From: Modicisalibacter tunisiensis
GTDB lineage: Bacteria > Pseudomonadota > Gammaproteobacteria > Pseudomonadales > Halomonadaceae
Assembly: GCF_020148005.1 (NCBI RefSeq)
Contig: NZ_JAGXFD010000002.1
Coordinates: 1-64,000, forward strand
Length of the DNA stretch: 64,000 bases
Reading direction: 5' to 3'
Each line of letters starts with the position of its first letter. The stretch's first letter is position 1. This document shows positions 1 through 8,380 of the stretch, one piece after another. Made by a program: the position numbers and the translations under genes. The notes below the pieces were generated by a model. It did no database searches. It worked only from the letters and a program-made list of their open reading frames with translations, and was not told where the DNA came from.

Positions 1-166
1 TTTGTCACCGCCGTTCGGCCCGGCCGCCTTCTACCTCAAGGGCGTGGCGCCACCGGGCATCAGCCTGAAGGACATCTTCGTGTCGCTGCTGCCGTTCATC
101 GCCATCCAGCTGGTGGTGCTGTTCGGTCTGCTGTTCTTCCCCGACCTGGCCATGTGGCTGGTGTAG
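1..166 (+). CDS. TRAP transporter large permease (DctM), C-terminal end only
   Basis: Partial gene cut by the left edge; the last 54 codons are read in the frame ending at the TAG at 164-166. The visible part has a Pro-rich turn (SPPFGPAAFYLKGVAPPGI) followed by a strongly hydrophobic last helix ending in MWLV, the typical end of DctM, the 12-TM subunit of sodium-dependent TRAP transporters for carboxylates and sugar acids. The next gene starts 32 bases downstream, so it probably belongs to the same operon as the AraD1-type protein and KGSADH, pointing to a sugar acid as substrate. The substrate itself cannot be read from this fragment. Confidence 0.8.
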   Translation, partial: LSPPFGPAAFYLKGVAPPGISLKDIFVSLLPFIAIQLVVLFGLLFFPDLAMWLV

Positions 167-198
167 GTTCCCTCCTTACAACCCAAGCGGAGATCGCC

Positions 199-1197
199 AT
201 GCGACTCATCCAGTATGAACACGAGGGCCGCCCGCAGGTGGCGGTGGTGGAAAGTCCCGACCGGGTGCGTCGGGTCGCGGCCGACGAGGGCACCTACGGC
301 CTGGCACGCCGCGCCATTCGCGAGCGGCGCTCGCTGGCCGCGGTGGTCGAGTCGGCACTGACCGAGGAGCGGCTCGACTACGCCGAGCTGGTCCGCGAAC
401 ATCGCCTGCTGCCCCCGCTCACCCATCCCGACCCGGCTCACTGCCTGGTCACCGGCACCGGCCTGACGCACCTGGGCAGCGCCGATACCCGCTCGGCCAT
501 GCATGCCAAGGCCCAGGCCGACGAGAGCCAGCTGACCGACTCCATGCGCATGTTCAAGCTGGGTGTCGAGGGCGGCAAGCCAGACCCGGGCCGGGTCGGC
601 GCGCAGCCGGAATGGTTCTACAAGGGCGACGGCGACTGCGTGGTCGCCCCCGAGGCCGACATCCCGGTGCCCGCCTTCGCCGCGGACGCCGGCGAGGAAC
701 CGGAGCTGGCGGGGCTCTACGTGATCGACGAGGCTGGCCAGCCGTGGCGAATCGGCTATGCTGTCGGCAATGAATTTTCCGACCACGTCACCGAGCGCCA
801 CAATTACCTGTGGCTGGCCCACTCCAAGCTGCGCGCCTGCAGCTTCGGTCCCGAGCTGCTCGTCGGTGAGCTGCCCCACCATCTCGAGGGCACCAGCCGC
901 ATCGTCCGCGACGGCAAGACGCTGTGGGAGAAGCCGTTTCTCACCGGCGAGGCCAACATGGCCCACAGCCTCGCCAACCTCGAGCATCATCACTTCAAGT
1001 ACGCCGGCTTCCGGCGTCCCGGCGATGTCCATGTGCACTTTTTCGGCACCGCGACATTGAGTTTTGCCGACGACGTCCGCACCCGGGAGGGAGATCGCTT
1101 CGAGATCGAGATTCCGGTCTTCGGACGCCCCCTGCGCAACCCGTTGTGCTTCGAGGCCACGGATGTCGAGACCGCGACATCCGTCAACACGCTCTAA
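199..1197 (+). CDS. AraD1/GguC-type FAH-fold protein, probable 2-keto-3-deoxy-L-arabonate dehydratase-like
   Basis: 332 aa protein of the fumarylacetoacetate hydrolase fold, GguC/AraD1 branch, recognised by its LTHLGSADTRSAMH segment (near residue 90) and the AQPEWFYKGDG segment. Members next to sugar-acid genes are proposed to dehydrate 2-keto-3-deoxy pentonates to alpha-ketoglutarate semialdehyde, and the next gene here is exactly the dehydrogenase for that product (27-base gap). The start chosen is ATG at 199, with a GGAG 7 bases upstream; an in-frame GTG at 154 would overlap the end of the TRAP permease. Acidic residues in GEEPELAG are the likely metal ligands. Substrate stereochemistry is inferred from context only. 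Confidence 0.75.
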   Translation: MRLIQYEHEGRPQVAVVESPDRVRRVAADEGTYGLARRAIRERRSLAAVVESALTEERLDYAELVREHRLLPPLTHPDPAHCLVTGTGLTHLGSADTRSAMHAKAQADESQLTDSMRMFKLGVEGGKPDPGRVGAQPEWFYKGDGDCVVAPEADIPVPAFAADAGEEPELAGLYVIDEAGQPWRIGYAVGNEFSDHVTERHNYLWLAHSKLRACSFGPELLVGELPHHLEGTSRIVRDGKTLWEKPFLTGEANMAHSLANLEHHHFKYAGFRRPGDVHVHFFGTATLSFADDVRTREGDRFEIEIPVFGRPLRNPLCFEATDVETATSVNTL

Positions 1198-1224
1198 CCC
1201 AGTTCTGACTCAGAAGGAGAAACC

Positions 1225-2802
1225 ATGACCCTGGAAGGCAAGCAACTCATCGGCCAGCAGGCGGTGCGCGGCACCCGCGGCGAGATCCAGGCCATCAATC
1301 CGTCGTCCAGCCAGGGCCTGGAACCGGTCTATGCCGGCGGCACCCCGGACGACGTCGCGCGGGCCTGCGAGCTCGCCGAAGCGGCGTTCGACACCTACCG
1401 CGAGACCTCGCTGGAGGAGCGCGCCACCTTCCTCGAGACCATCGCCGAGGAGATCGAGGCGCTGGGCGATGCCCTGATCGAGCGCGCCAGCGACGAGTCG
1501 GGCCTGCCGATTCCGCGCATCGAGGGCGAGCGCGGGCGTACCTGCGGCCAGCTCAGACTGTTCGCCAATGTCGTGCGCGCCGGCGAGTGGCTCGACGTGC
1601 GCGTCGACCCGGCCCTGCCCGAACGAGCGCCGCTGCCGCGGGCCGACCTGCGCCAGCGCCACATCGCCCTGGGCCCGGTGGCGGTGTTCGGCGCCTCCAA
1701 CTTCCCGCTGGCGTTCTCGGTGGCCGGCGGCGACACCGCCTCGGCCCTCGCCGCCGGCTGCCCGGTGGTGGTCAAGGCGCACTCCGCCCACCCGGGTACC
1801 AGCGAACTGGTGGGCCGGGCCATCCAGAAGGCCGTGGCCCGCTGCGAGCTGCCCGAGGGCGTGTTCTCGCTGCTCTATGATGCCGACATCGAACTCGGTC
1901 AGGCGCTGGTCGCCGATCCGCGCATCAAGGCGGTGGGCTTCACCGGCTCGCGCCGCGGCGGCCAGGCGCTGGTCGCCACCGCCCAGGCGCGTCCCGAGCC
2001 GATCCCGGTCTACGCCGAAATGAGCGCGATCAACCCGGTGTTCGCCCTGCCCGCGGCGCTCGAGGCGCGCGGCGAGAGCATGGCCGAGGGCTTCGTCGGC
2101 TCGCTCAACCTGGGCGCCGGGCAGTTCTGCACCAACCCGGGGCTGGTGATCGCGGTCAAGGGCCCGGCACTCGACACCTTCGTCGAGGCCGCCGGCCGGG
2201 CGGTACGCGACAGCGCCGGCCAGACCATGCTCACCCCGGGCATCCATGATGCCTACACCCGCGGCGTGGACAACCTGGCGAATCATGACAGGACCCGCGA
2301 AGTGGCCCGTGGCCAGGCCGGCGAGCAACCCAACCAGTGCCGGCCGGGGCTGTTCGTCACCGCGGCGGCCGACTTCCTCGCCGACGAGGCGCTGCAGGCC
2401 GAAGTGTTCGGTGCCACGTCGCTGGTGGTCGAGTGTGCCGACGAGGCGGAAGTGCGCCAGGTCGCCGAGCACCTGGAGGGCCAGCTGACCGCCACGCTGC
2501 AGCTGGACGACGCCGACCACGACAGCGCCCGCGCGCTGCTGCCGATCCTCGAGCGCAAGGCGGGGCGGATCCTGGTCAACGGCTGGCCGACCGGGGTCGA
2601 GGTGTGCCACGCCATGGTCCACGGCGGGCCCTACCCGGCGACGTCGGACTCGCGCACCACCTCGGTGGGCAGCGCGGCGATCCAGCGCTTCCTGCGCCCG
2701 GTGTGCTACCAGAACCTGCCGGATGACCTGCTGCCGGAGGCGCTCAGGGAAAGCAACCCGTACCAGCTCAACCGCCTGGTCGACGGCCGGCGCGAGGGCT
2801 GA
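1225..2802 (+). CDS. Alpha-ketoglutarate semialdehyde dehydrogenase (2,5-dioxovalerate dehydrogenase)
   Basis: 525 aa aldehyde dehydrogenase of the NADP-preferring KGSADH group, which oxidises 2,5-dioxopentanoate to 2-oxoglutarate, the last step of non-phosphorylative pentonate and hexarate pathways. Catalytic residues are visible: Asn159 ([11 protein letters not shown]), Glu265 ([11 protein letters not shown]) and Cys302 ([10 protein letters not shown]). Start is ATG 1225 behind an AGAAGGAGA box. It follows the AraD1-type gene and ends just before a strong terminator hairpin at 2836-2863. A mutilated, almost identical copy lies at 58628-58817 next to the galactarolactone genes, so this intact enzyme may serve both modules. 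Confidence 0.92.
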   Translation: MTLEGKQLIGQQAVRGTRGEIQAINPSSSQGLEPVYAGGTPDDVARACELAEAAFDTYRETSLEERATFLETIAEEIEALGDALIERASDESGLPIPRIEGERGRTCGQLRLFANVVRAGEWLDVRVDPALPERAPLPRADLRQRHIALGPVAVFGASNFPLAFSVAGGDTASALAAGCPVVVKAHSAHPGTSELVGRAIQKAVARCELPEGVFSLLYDADIELGQALVADPRIKAVGFTGSRRGGQALVATAQARPEPIPVYAEMSAINPVFALPAALEARGESMAEGFVGSLNLGAGQFCTNPGLVIAVKGPALDTFVEAAGRAVRDSAGQTMLTPGIHDAYTRGVDNLANHDRTREVARGQAGEQPNQCRPGLFVTAAADFLADEALQAEVFGATSLVVECADEAEVRQVAEHLEGQLTATLQLDDADHDSARALLPILERKAGRILVNGWPTGVEVCHAMVHGGPYPATSDSRTTSVGSAAIQRFLRPVCYQNLPDDLLPEALRESNPYQLNRLVDGRREG

Positions 2803-2835
2803 GCGGCGCTTGAGCCGCTGAGCCACGCATGACCC

Positions 2836-2863
2836 CGACGGGACGGCTTCGGCCGTCCCGTCG
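2836..2863 (+). terminator. Intrinsic terminator-like hairpin after KGSADH
   Basis: Perfect 12-bp stem CGACGGGACGGC / GCCGTCCCGTCG with a TTCG tetraloop, followed by GCTGTTTC. It sits between KGSADH and the convergent LysR gene and could stop transcription from both sides. The same stem, with a CGAA loop on the opposite strand, recurs at 58628-58655 beside the KGSADH remnant. Confidence 0.8.
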
Positions 2864-2868
2864 CTGTT

Positions 2869-3855
2869 TCAGGGGCGCTTCACCTCCCCGCCCGACGCCT
2901 CTCCCGTCACACCCTCGAGGGGACGTGCCGCCAGCTCCCGCAGGTGCTCGATCAGTGCCCGGGCCGTCGATGGCAGCGTTTCGTCACGCCGCGTGATGAT
3001 GCCGTAATAGTCGAGCGGCTTGCCGATGATGCGTTCGAGCAGCACGTACTGGCCGCTTTCCAGCGGGCGCCGCAGCACCGAACGCGGCAGCACCGCCAGC
3101 ATGTCCGAATCCAGCAGCAGCTGCAGCGTGGTCTGGATCGAGGTGGTCTCGACCACATTGTCCGGCGAGGTCACGCCCTCGGCCGCCAGCGCCGTCTCGA
3201 ACACGCCACGCATGGGGCTGGTCAGCGGGTGCAGGATCCACGGCCAGCGCGCCAGCGTGGCCAGACTCGGCACGGCAACTCCCCGCGTCAGCGGATGATC
3301 GCGCCGCACCACGACGCGCAGCGGCTCGTCACGCAGCGGCTCGAAGTCGAACTGGTTGTGCTGGCTGACATGGGTCAGCCGGCCGATGACCAGATCGAGG
3401 CGCTTGTATTCGAGCTCGATCAGCAGCCGGTCGCTGGTCTGCTCCTGCAGGTGGATGGAGAGCCGCGGACGCTCGCGCTTCAAGCGGGCGATCGCCGCCG
3501 GCAGAATCTCCGGCGCCGCCGCCGCGATCGCGCCGATCAGCAACCGCCCATAGCCGCCCGCCCGCAGATCGTTGATGTCGCTGACCAGCCGATCGGCCTC
3601 GTTGAGCAGCCGCCAGGCATGGCGGATCACCGGCTCGCCCAGCTCGGTGGGCAGCATGGCGCGCGGCAGCCGCTCGAACAGCGCAAAACCGAAGAAGCCT
3701 TCCAGGTCGCGCAGCATCTTGCTCGCCGCCGGCTGACTCAGGTGCATGGCGCGTGCCGCGGCGTGCAGGTTGCGGCTGCGATCCAGCGTGGTCAGCAGCA
3801 CCAGATGCTTGAAGCGCAGCCAGCCCAGCAGGCCGGCGGATGACAGGGGGTCCAT
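2869..3855 (-). CDS. LysR-family transcriptional regulator (GbpR-like)
   Basis: 328 aa LysR regulator. The N-terminal winged helix is visible (LHAAARAMHLSQPAASKMLRDLE, about residues 29-51), followed by a long effector-binding domain. It is divergent from the L-fuconate dehydratase gene, so it most likely senses an intermediate of that pathway and controls the shared region 3856-4009. GbpR-type LysR proteins commonly control sugar uptake and catabolism. The start is ATG at 3855, preceded on its strand by GGGGAGCG; an upstream TTG (3879) is possible but has no clear ribosome site. Confidence 0.85.
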   Translation of the reverse strand: MDPLSSAGLLGWLRFKHLVLLTTLDRSRNLHAAARAMHLSQPAASKMLRDLEGFFGFALFERLPRAMLPTELGEPVIRHAWRLLNEADRLVSDINDLRAGGYGRLLIGAIAAAAPEILPAAIARLKRERPRLSIHLQEQTSDRLLIELEYKRLDLVIGRLTHVSQHNQFDFEPLRDEPLRVVVRRDHPLTRGVAVPSLATLARWPWILHPLTSPMRGVFETALAAEGVTSPDNVVETTSIQTTLQLLLDSDMLAVLPRSVLRRPLESGQYVLLERIIGKPLDYYGIITRRDETLPSTARALIEHLRELAARPLEGVTGEASGGEVKRP

Positions 3856-3892
3856 GGACTTCGCTCCCCGGCACGGCAACGCGTGCCATTTT

Positions 3893-3940
3893 GATAACCA
3901 GAAGAAATCGCAGAAACAAAATTTTGATTGGAAGGTTATC
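3893..3940. promoter_or_regulatory. Inverted repeat in the LysR/fuconate divergent promoter region
   Basis: GATAACC (3893-3899) and GGTTATC (3934-3940) form an inverted repeat in the AT-rich part of the 154-base gap between the LysR gene and L-fuconate dehydratase. The right arm runs into GGTTATCGCAGTTACC, a second imperfect palindrome. Location and symmetry fit a LysR binding region; no experimental support can be given from sequence. Confidence 0.45.
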
Positions 3941-4009
3941 GCAGTTACCGCTTACCTTGCCAGGAGGCTTGAGTCCCGGCGACGACCGGCAACATGGCAA
4001 GGAGCAGGC

Positions 4010-5314
4010 ATGACCACCATCACCCACCTCGACGTGCGCGACATTCGATTTCCGACCTCGCGCGACCTGGACGGCTCGGACGCAATGAATGCGGCTCCGG
4101 ACTACTCGGCCACCTACGTGATCCTTTCCACCGACGCCGGCGACGGCCGGGAAGGCCACGGGCTGACCTTCACCATCGGCCGCGGCAACGAGGTGTGCGT
4201 GGCGGCCGTGCGCTCGCTGGCCTCGCGGATCGTCGGCCAGCGTCTGGAAACCATCACCGCCGAGATGGGCCGCTTCTGGCGCGAGCTGACCAGCGGCGAC
4301 AGCCAGCTGCGCTGGCTGGGGCCGGAAAAGGGCGTGATCCACCTGGCGAGCGCCGCGATCATCAACGCCGTCTGGGACCTGTGGGCCAAGCGCGAGGGCA
4401 AGCCGGTCTGGCAGCTGCTGGCCGACATGTCGCCCGAGCAACTGGTGCGCTGCCTGGACTTCCGCTTCGTCAGCGACGCCCTGACGCCCCAGGAGGCACT
4501 GGCCATCCTCAAGCGCAACGAGGCCGGCAAGGCCGAACGGATCGCGCATCTTCGCGAGTCGGGCTACCCGGGCTACACCACCTCCGCCGGCTGGCTGGGC
4601 TACTCGGAGGACAAGATGCGCCACCTGGCCCGCGAGGCCCTGGAGGAAGGCTGGGAGCACTTCAAGCAGAAGGTCGGCGGCGACCTGGCGGAGGACCGGC
4701 GCCGGGCGCAGATCCTGCGCGAGGAGATCGGCTGGCAGCGCAGCCTGATGATGGACGCCAACCAGATGTGGGACGTCGACGAGGCGATCGCCAAGATGCG
4801 CGACCTGGCCGAGTTCGACCCGCTGTGGATCGAGGAACCCACCAGCCCCGACGACATCCTCGGCCACGCCGCCATTCGCGAGCGCCTGGCACCGGCCATC
4901 GGGGTGGCCACCGGCGAGCACTGCCACAACCGGGTGATGTTCAAGCAGCTGCTGCAGGCCGGGGCGATCGACTACTGCCAGCTCGATGCCGCGCGGCTCG
5001 GCGGGCTCAATGAGGTGATCGTGGTGCTGCTGCTGGCCGCCAAGTACGACGTGCCGGTCTGCCCCCACGGCGGTGGCGTCGGCCTGTGCGAGTACACCCA
5101 GCACATCTCGGCGTTCGACTACATCGCCGTTTCCGGCTCGCTGGAGGGCCGCCTGCTCGAGTACGTCGACCACCTGCACGAGCACTTCCTCGACCCCGTG
5201 CGCATCGAGCGCGGCCGCTACCGGCTGCCCGAGGCCCCCGGCTACAGCATCACCATGCACGCCGACACGCTCGCGCGTTACCACTTCCCCGACGGCGACG
5301 CCTGGCAGTCGTGA
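4010..5314 (+). CDS. fucD: L-fuconate dehydratase (enolase superfamily)
   Basis: 434 aa enolase-superfamily acid-sugar dehydratase closely matching L-fuconate dehydratase (L-fuconate to 2-keto-3-deoxy-L-fuconate). Visible active-site elements: K219-x-K221 (HFKQKVGG), metal ligands Asp249 (MMDANQMW), Glu275 (WIEEPTSPDD) and Glu303 (TGEHCHN), and His353 (CPHGGGVGLCEY). The N-terminal ARDIRFPTS-like capping segment (VRDIRFPTSRDLDGSDAMN) is typical of this subgroup. Start ATG 4010 follows AAGGAG. It opens an operon with a TRAP transporter and the next two pathway enzymes. No L-fucose dehydrogenase or fuconolactonase is nearby, which suggests that the acid itself is imported. Confidence 0.92.
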   Translation: MTTITHLDVRDIRFPTSRDLDGSDAMNAAPDYSATYVILSTDAGDGREGHGLTFTIGRGNEVCVAAVRSLASRIVGQRLETITAEMGRFWRELTSGDSQLRWLGPEKGVIHLASAAIINAVWDLWAKREGKPVWQLLADMSPEQLVRCLDFRFVSDALTPQEALAILKRNEAGKAERIAHLRESGYPGYTTSAGWLGYSEDKMRHLAREALEEGWEHFKQKVGGDLAEDRRRAQILREEIGWQRSLMMDANQMWDVDEAIAKMRDLAEFDPLWIEEPTSPDDILGHAAIRERLAPAIGVATGEHCHNRVMFKQLLQAGAIDYCQLDAARLGGLNEVIVVLLLAAKYDVPVCPHGGGVGLCEYTQHISAFDYIAVSGSLEGRLLEYVDHLHEHFLDPVRIERGRYRLPEAPGYSITMHADTLARYHFPDGDAWQS

Positions 5315-5397
5315 GCGCAACCGCCCGGGCATGTTCGACCAACGATCAACTCTCATCGAGCGCCGAAGTCGTGTAAGTTCAACATAGAGATCAACGA

Positions 5398-5424
5398 AAC
5401 AAACATTATTCAGCATAGTTTGTT
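5398..5424. promoter_or_regulatory. Inverted repeat upstream of TRAP dctP
   Basis: AACAAAC (5398-5404) and GTTTGTT (5418-5424) form a 7-bp inverted repeat with a 13-base spacer in an unusually AT-rich stretch of the 194-base gap between fucD and dctP. This looks like an operator and promoter that would let the transporter be expressed separately from fucD. The regulator is unknown. Confidence 0.4.
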
Positions 5425-5508
5425 CATTTGTGACCGGGTTGCGGTGTCTGCCCGCCCGGCCCACACGCCACGTGTCTTGCACACGTCAGCCACACCAAGG
5501 AGCCAAGC

Positions 5509-6561
5509 ATGAAAACAACCACAATGACCCGCGTGACTTCGCTGATCGGCGGCGCCCTGCTGGGCCTGACCGCCCTGCAGGCCAGCGCCGCCACCGAGAT
5601 GCCGCCGATCCCCGACGTCAAGGGTGATGTCGTCAAGGCCGACGGCGACTTCAAGATCAAGTTCAGCATCGGCACCACCCAGTCCGGCGCCCAGTATCGC
5701 GGGCTCGAGTACTTCGAGAAGATCGTCGAGAAGCGCAGTGACGGTCACATCCAGGTCGAACTCTTCCCCGGCGCCCAGCTGGGCGACGACCTGCAGGCGG
5801 TCAGCGCCCTGCAGTCCGGCACCCTGGAGATGACCGCACCGTCGACCTCGCCGCTGGTCAGCATGTTCCCGAAGTTCGCCCTCTTCGACCTGCCCTTCCT
5901 GTTCCCCACGCCGGAAGTCGCCGACGAGGTCCTGGACGGCGAGATCGGCCAGCAGATGCTCGAGGACGCCTCGACCAACGGCCTGGTGGCGATCGGCTGG
6001 GCGGAGAACGGCTACCGCCAGTTGACCAACAGTCAGCATCCGGTCAGCTCGCCGGAGGATCTCGACGGCCTCAAGATCCGCACCATGCAGAACCCGATTC
6101 ACCTCGACATCTGGCGCACGCTGGGGGCCAACCCCACGCCGATGTCCTTCGCCGAGCTGTTCACCGCCCTGGAGCAGGGCGTGGTCGACGGTCAGGAGAA
6201 CCCCTGGATCACCATCCAGTCCTCCAAGTTCAACGAGGTGCAGGACTACGCCACCGAGACCAACCACGTCTACACGCCGTTCATCACCCTGGTGTCGGAG
6301 CGCTTCTGGAAGCGCCTGCCGGACGACTATCAGCAGCTCCTGCGTGAGGCGGCCAAGCAGATGGGTGACTACGAGCGCCACGTCAGCCGCACCATGAACG
6401 ACCAGATCAAGCAGGAGCTGGCCGACTCGGGCATGCAGATCACCGAGCTGACCCCGGAGCAGATGAAGACCTTCCAGGAGACGGTGGCCCCGGTCTACGA
6501 CGACTGGCGCGACAAGATCGGCGGCGAGCTGATCGACAAGGTCCGCGCGGTCTCCCAGTAA
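5509..6561 (+). CDS. TRAP transporter substrate-binding protein (DctP)
   Basis: 350 aa periplasmic DctP-family solute receptor. A Sec signal peptide is evident (MKTTTMTRVTSLIGG, hydrophobic core, likely cleavage after QASA near residue 28). The family body includes GLKIRTMQNPIHLDIW and the helix FAELFTALEQGVVDGQENP, where the conserved Arg clamps the ligand carboxylate. Start ATG 5509 follows AAGGAG. It is the receptor for the DctQM pair immediately downstream; with fucD upstream and the diketo-fuconate enzymes downstream, the likely ligand is L-fuconate or a related 6-deoxy aldonate (inference). Confidence 0.9.
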   Translation: MKTTTMTRVTSLIGGALLGLTALQASAATEMPPIPDVKGDVVKADGDFKIKFSIGTTQSGAQYRGLEYFEKIVEKRSDGHIQVELFPGAQLGDDLQAVSALQSGTLEMTAPSTSPLVSMFPKFALFDLPFLFPTPEVADEVLDGEIGQQMLEDASTNGLVAIGWAENGYRQLTNSQHPVSSPEDLDGLKIRTMQNPIHLDIWRTLGANPTPMSFAELFTALEQGVVDGQENPWITIQSSKFNEVQDYATETNHVYTPFITLVSERFWKRLPDDYQQLLREAAKQMGDYERHVSRTMNDQIKQELADSGMQITELTPEQMKTFQETVAPVYDDWRDKIGGELIDKVRAVSQ

Positions 6562-6571
6562 TCACCGACCG

Positions 6572-6603
6572 GCGTCGGGCGGGCCTCGGAGCCCGCCCGA
6601 CGC
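6572..6603 (+). promoter_or_regulatory. Strong intercistronic hairpin between dctP and dctQ
   Basis: A perfect 13-bp stem (GCGTCGGGCGGGC / GCCCGCCCGACGC) with loop CTCGGA lies 10 bases after the dctP stop and 19 bases before the dctQ start. There is no U-run, so it is more likely an mRNA 3'-end stabiliser or partial terminator that gives more receptor than membrane subunit. Confidence 0.6.
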
Positions 6604-6622
6604 GCCGTATTCGGAGGGCGCC

Positions 6623-7108
6623 ATGAACGCATCCCATTCCTCACGCAGTGCGCTCGCCCTGCTCAAGACCACCCTGGAAGTCGCCGTCGGCCTGCTGGTA
6701 CTGGGCGTGGTGTTCTGCGTGGCGGCCAACGTCTTCGGCCGCTTCGTGCTCAACTACTCCTACGCCTGGGCCGAGGAACTCTCCCGCGTGCTGTTCATCT
6801 GGCTGGTGCTGCTCGGCGCCGGGCTGGGCAGCATCGACCGCGAACACGTCGCGGTCACCTACTTTCAGGACAAGGCCCCGGCGCCGCTGCGCAAGCTGTT
6901 CGCCCTGCTGTGCATCGCGGTGATCTACATCGTCTGCGTGTGCATCCTGTTCGGCTTCCGGGACCAGCTGTCGGGCTTCACCAGTGCCACGCCGATGCTG
7001 CAGATCCCCAGAAGCGTGCTCTACAGCGCCATGCCGGTGATGGCCGTGCTCACCCTGATCGCCAATACCCTGGCGCTCGTCAAGCTGTTGCGGGGGACCG
7101 CCTCATGA
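6623..7108 (+). CDS. TRAP transporter small permease (DctQ)
   Basis: 161 aa, four predicted membrane helices, with the DctQ signature ANVFGRFVLNYSYAWAEELSRVLFIWLVLLG around residues 35-65. DctQ helps to assemble the large permease in the inner membrane. Start ATG 6623 lies behind GGAGGGCG. Its stop overlaps the start of dctM by four bases (ATGA), indicating translational coupling. Confidence 0.9.
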   Translation: MNASHSSRSALALLKTTLEVAVGLLVLGVVFCVAANVFGRFVLNYSYAWAEELSRVLFIWLVLLGAGLGSIDREHVAVTYFQDKAPAPLRKLFALLCIAVIYIVCVCILFGFRDQLSGFTSATPMLQIPRSVLYSAMPVMAVLTLIANTLALVKLLRGTAS

Positions 7109-8361
7109 TTCTCTGGAGCATTCTCGTCGGGCTGGCGATCTGCATCGTCATCGGCCTGCCGATCTCGTTCGGGCTGGCAGCGATCAGCCTGTTCATCTTC
7201 TTCGCCGCCGACTACTCGCTGTCGCCGATCGTCGCCCAGGCGGTCAACGGGCTCGACTCCTTTCCGCTGCTGGCGATTCCGCTGTTCATCCTGGTCGGCG
7301 AGGTGATGAGCCAGGGCGGCATCGCCCAGCGCCTGGTGCGGCTGGCCAGCGCCCTGGTGGGCTTCGTCGCCGGCGGGCTGGGCCAGGTGGCGGTGCTGAC
7401 CTCGATGTTCTTCGGCGGCATCAGCGGCTCGGCGGTGGCCGACGCCTCCGCGGTGGGCAGCATGATGATCGAGCCCATGAAGCAGCACCGCTACAGTGGC
7501 CCGCTGGCCACGGCGATCGTGGTCGCCGCCTCGGTGGTGGGCATCATCATTCCGCCGTCGATCCCCATGATCCTGTTCGGGGTGGTCACCAATACCTCGA
7601 TCTCGCAGCTGTTCATGGCCGGCATCGTGCCCGGCGTGCTGATCACCCTGGGCCTGGCGGTCACCACCTACCTTCAGGCCCGCAAGACCGGCAAGGGCCA
7701 GCCCTTCGAGCTCCGCGAGCTGGGGCTGGCACTCAAGGATGCGCTGCTCGCGCTGCTGCTGCCGGTGATCATCGTCGGCGGCATCCTCTCCGGGGTCTTC
7801 ACGCCCACCGAGAGCGCGGCGATCGCGCTGATCTACGCCATCGCGGTGTCGATGTTCATCTACCGCAGCCTGTCCCTGAAACGCTTCTTCCGGCTGTGCA
7901 TCGCCACCGGTCGGCTGACCGGCGTGGTCATGCTGCTGCTGGCCTTCGCCAGCGTGCTGGCCTGGCTGCTGACCGCCAACATGATCCCCCAGCAGCTGGT
8001 CGTCAGCCTGTCGGCGATCACCGAGAACAAGCTGCTGCTGCTCCTGCTGCTGTCGCTGTTCCTGCTGGTGGTGGGGTTCTTCATGGACCTGACCCCGGCG
8101 ATGGTGATCCTGGCGCCGCTGATGACGCCGGTGGTGGTCAAGCTGGGCATCGACCCGGTGTACTTCGGCGTGCTGATGTCGTTCATCCTCGGCCTGGGCC
8201 TGATCACCCCGCCGGTCGGCACGGTGCTCTACGTGGGCTGCGGCGTGGGCAAGGTCGGCATGGAACATCTGGTCAAGAGCCTGCTGCCCTTCTACCTGAC
8301 CCTGCTGCTGCTGCTGGCCGCCTTCCTGCTCTTCCCCGGCCTGATCCTCTGGTACCGGTAA
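7105..8361 (+). CDS. TRAP transporter large permease (DctM)
   Basis: 418 aa, about 12 membrane helices. Family landmarks are NGLDSFPLLAIPLFILVGEVM, FFGGISGSAVADASAVGSMMI, IIIPPSIPMILFGVV and the C-terminal GLITPPVGTVLYV. It is the sodium-coupled channel of the DctPQM system in the inner membrane. Start ATG 7105 overlaps the dctQ stop; the sequence upstream in this frame belongs to dctQ. The FAD dehydrogenase gene follows after 19 bases. Confidence 0.92.
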   Translation: MILWSILVGLAICIVIGLPISFGLAAISLFIFFAADYSLSPIVAQAVNGLDSFPLLAIPLFILVGEVMSQGGIAQRLVRLASALVGFVAGGLGQVAVLTSMFFGGISGSAVADASAVGSMMIEPMKQHRYSGPLATAIVVAASVVGIIIPPSIPMILFGVVTNTSISQLFMAGIVPGVLITLGLAVTTYLQARKTGKGQPFELRELGLALKDALLALLLPVIIVGGILSGVFTPTESAAIALIYAIAVSMFIYRSLSLKRFFRLCIATGRLTGVVMLLLAFASVLAWLLTANMIPQQLVVSLSAITENKLLLLLLLSLFLLVVGFFMDLTPAMVILAPLMTPVVVKLGIDPVYFGVLMSFILGLGLITPPVGTVLYVGCGVGKVGMEHLVKSLLPFYLTLLLLLAAFLLFPGLILWYR

Positions 8362-8380
8362 CGCTGCAAAGGAGACCGCC

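Noticed and set aside
1210-2826. Long minus-strand open frame antisense to KGSADH (over 500 codons)
   Set aside because: Composition is typical of GC-rich antisense frames (Arg/Ala/Gly/Gln-rich, no domain), while the plus strand holds a clear aldehyde dehydrogenase with all catalytic residues.
3329-5482. 717-codon minus-strand open frame spanning the LysR gene, the divergent promoter and fucD
   Set aside because: It crosses two unrelated genes and a regulatory gap; the protein has no recognisable domain and results from high GC content.
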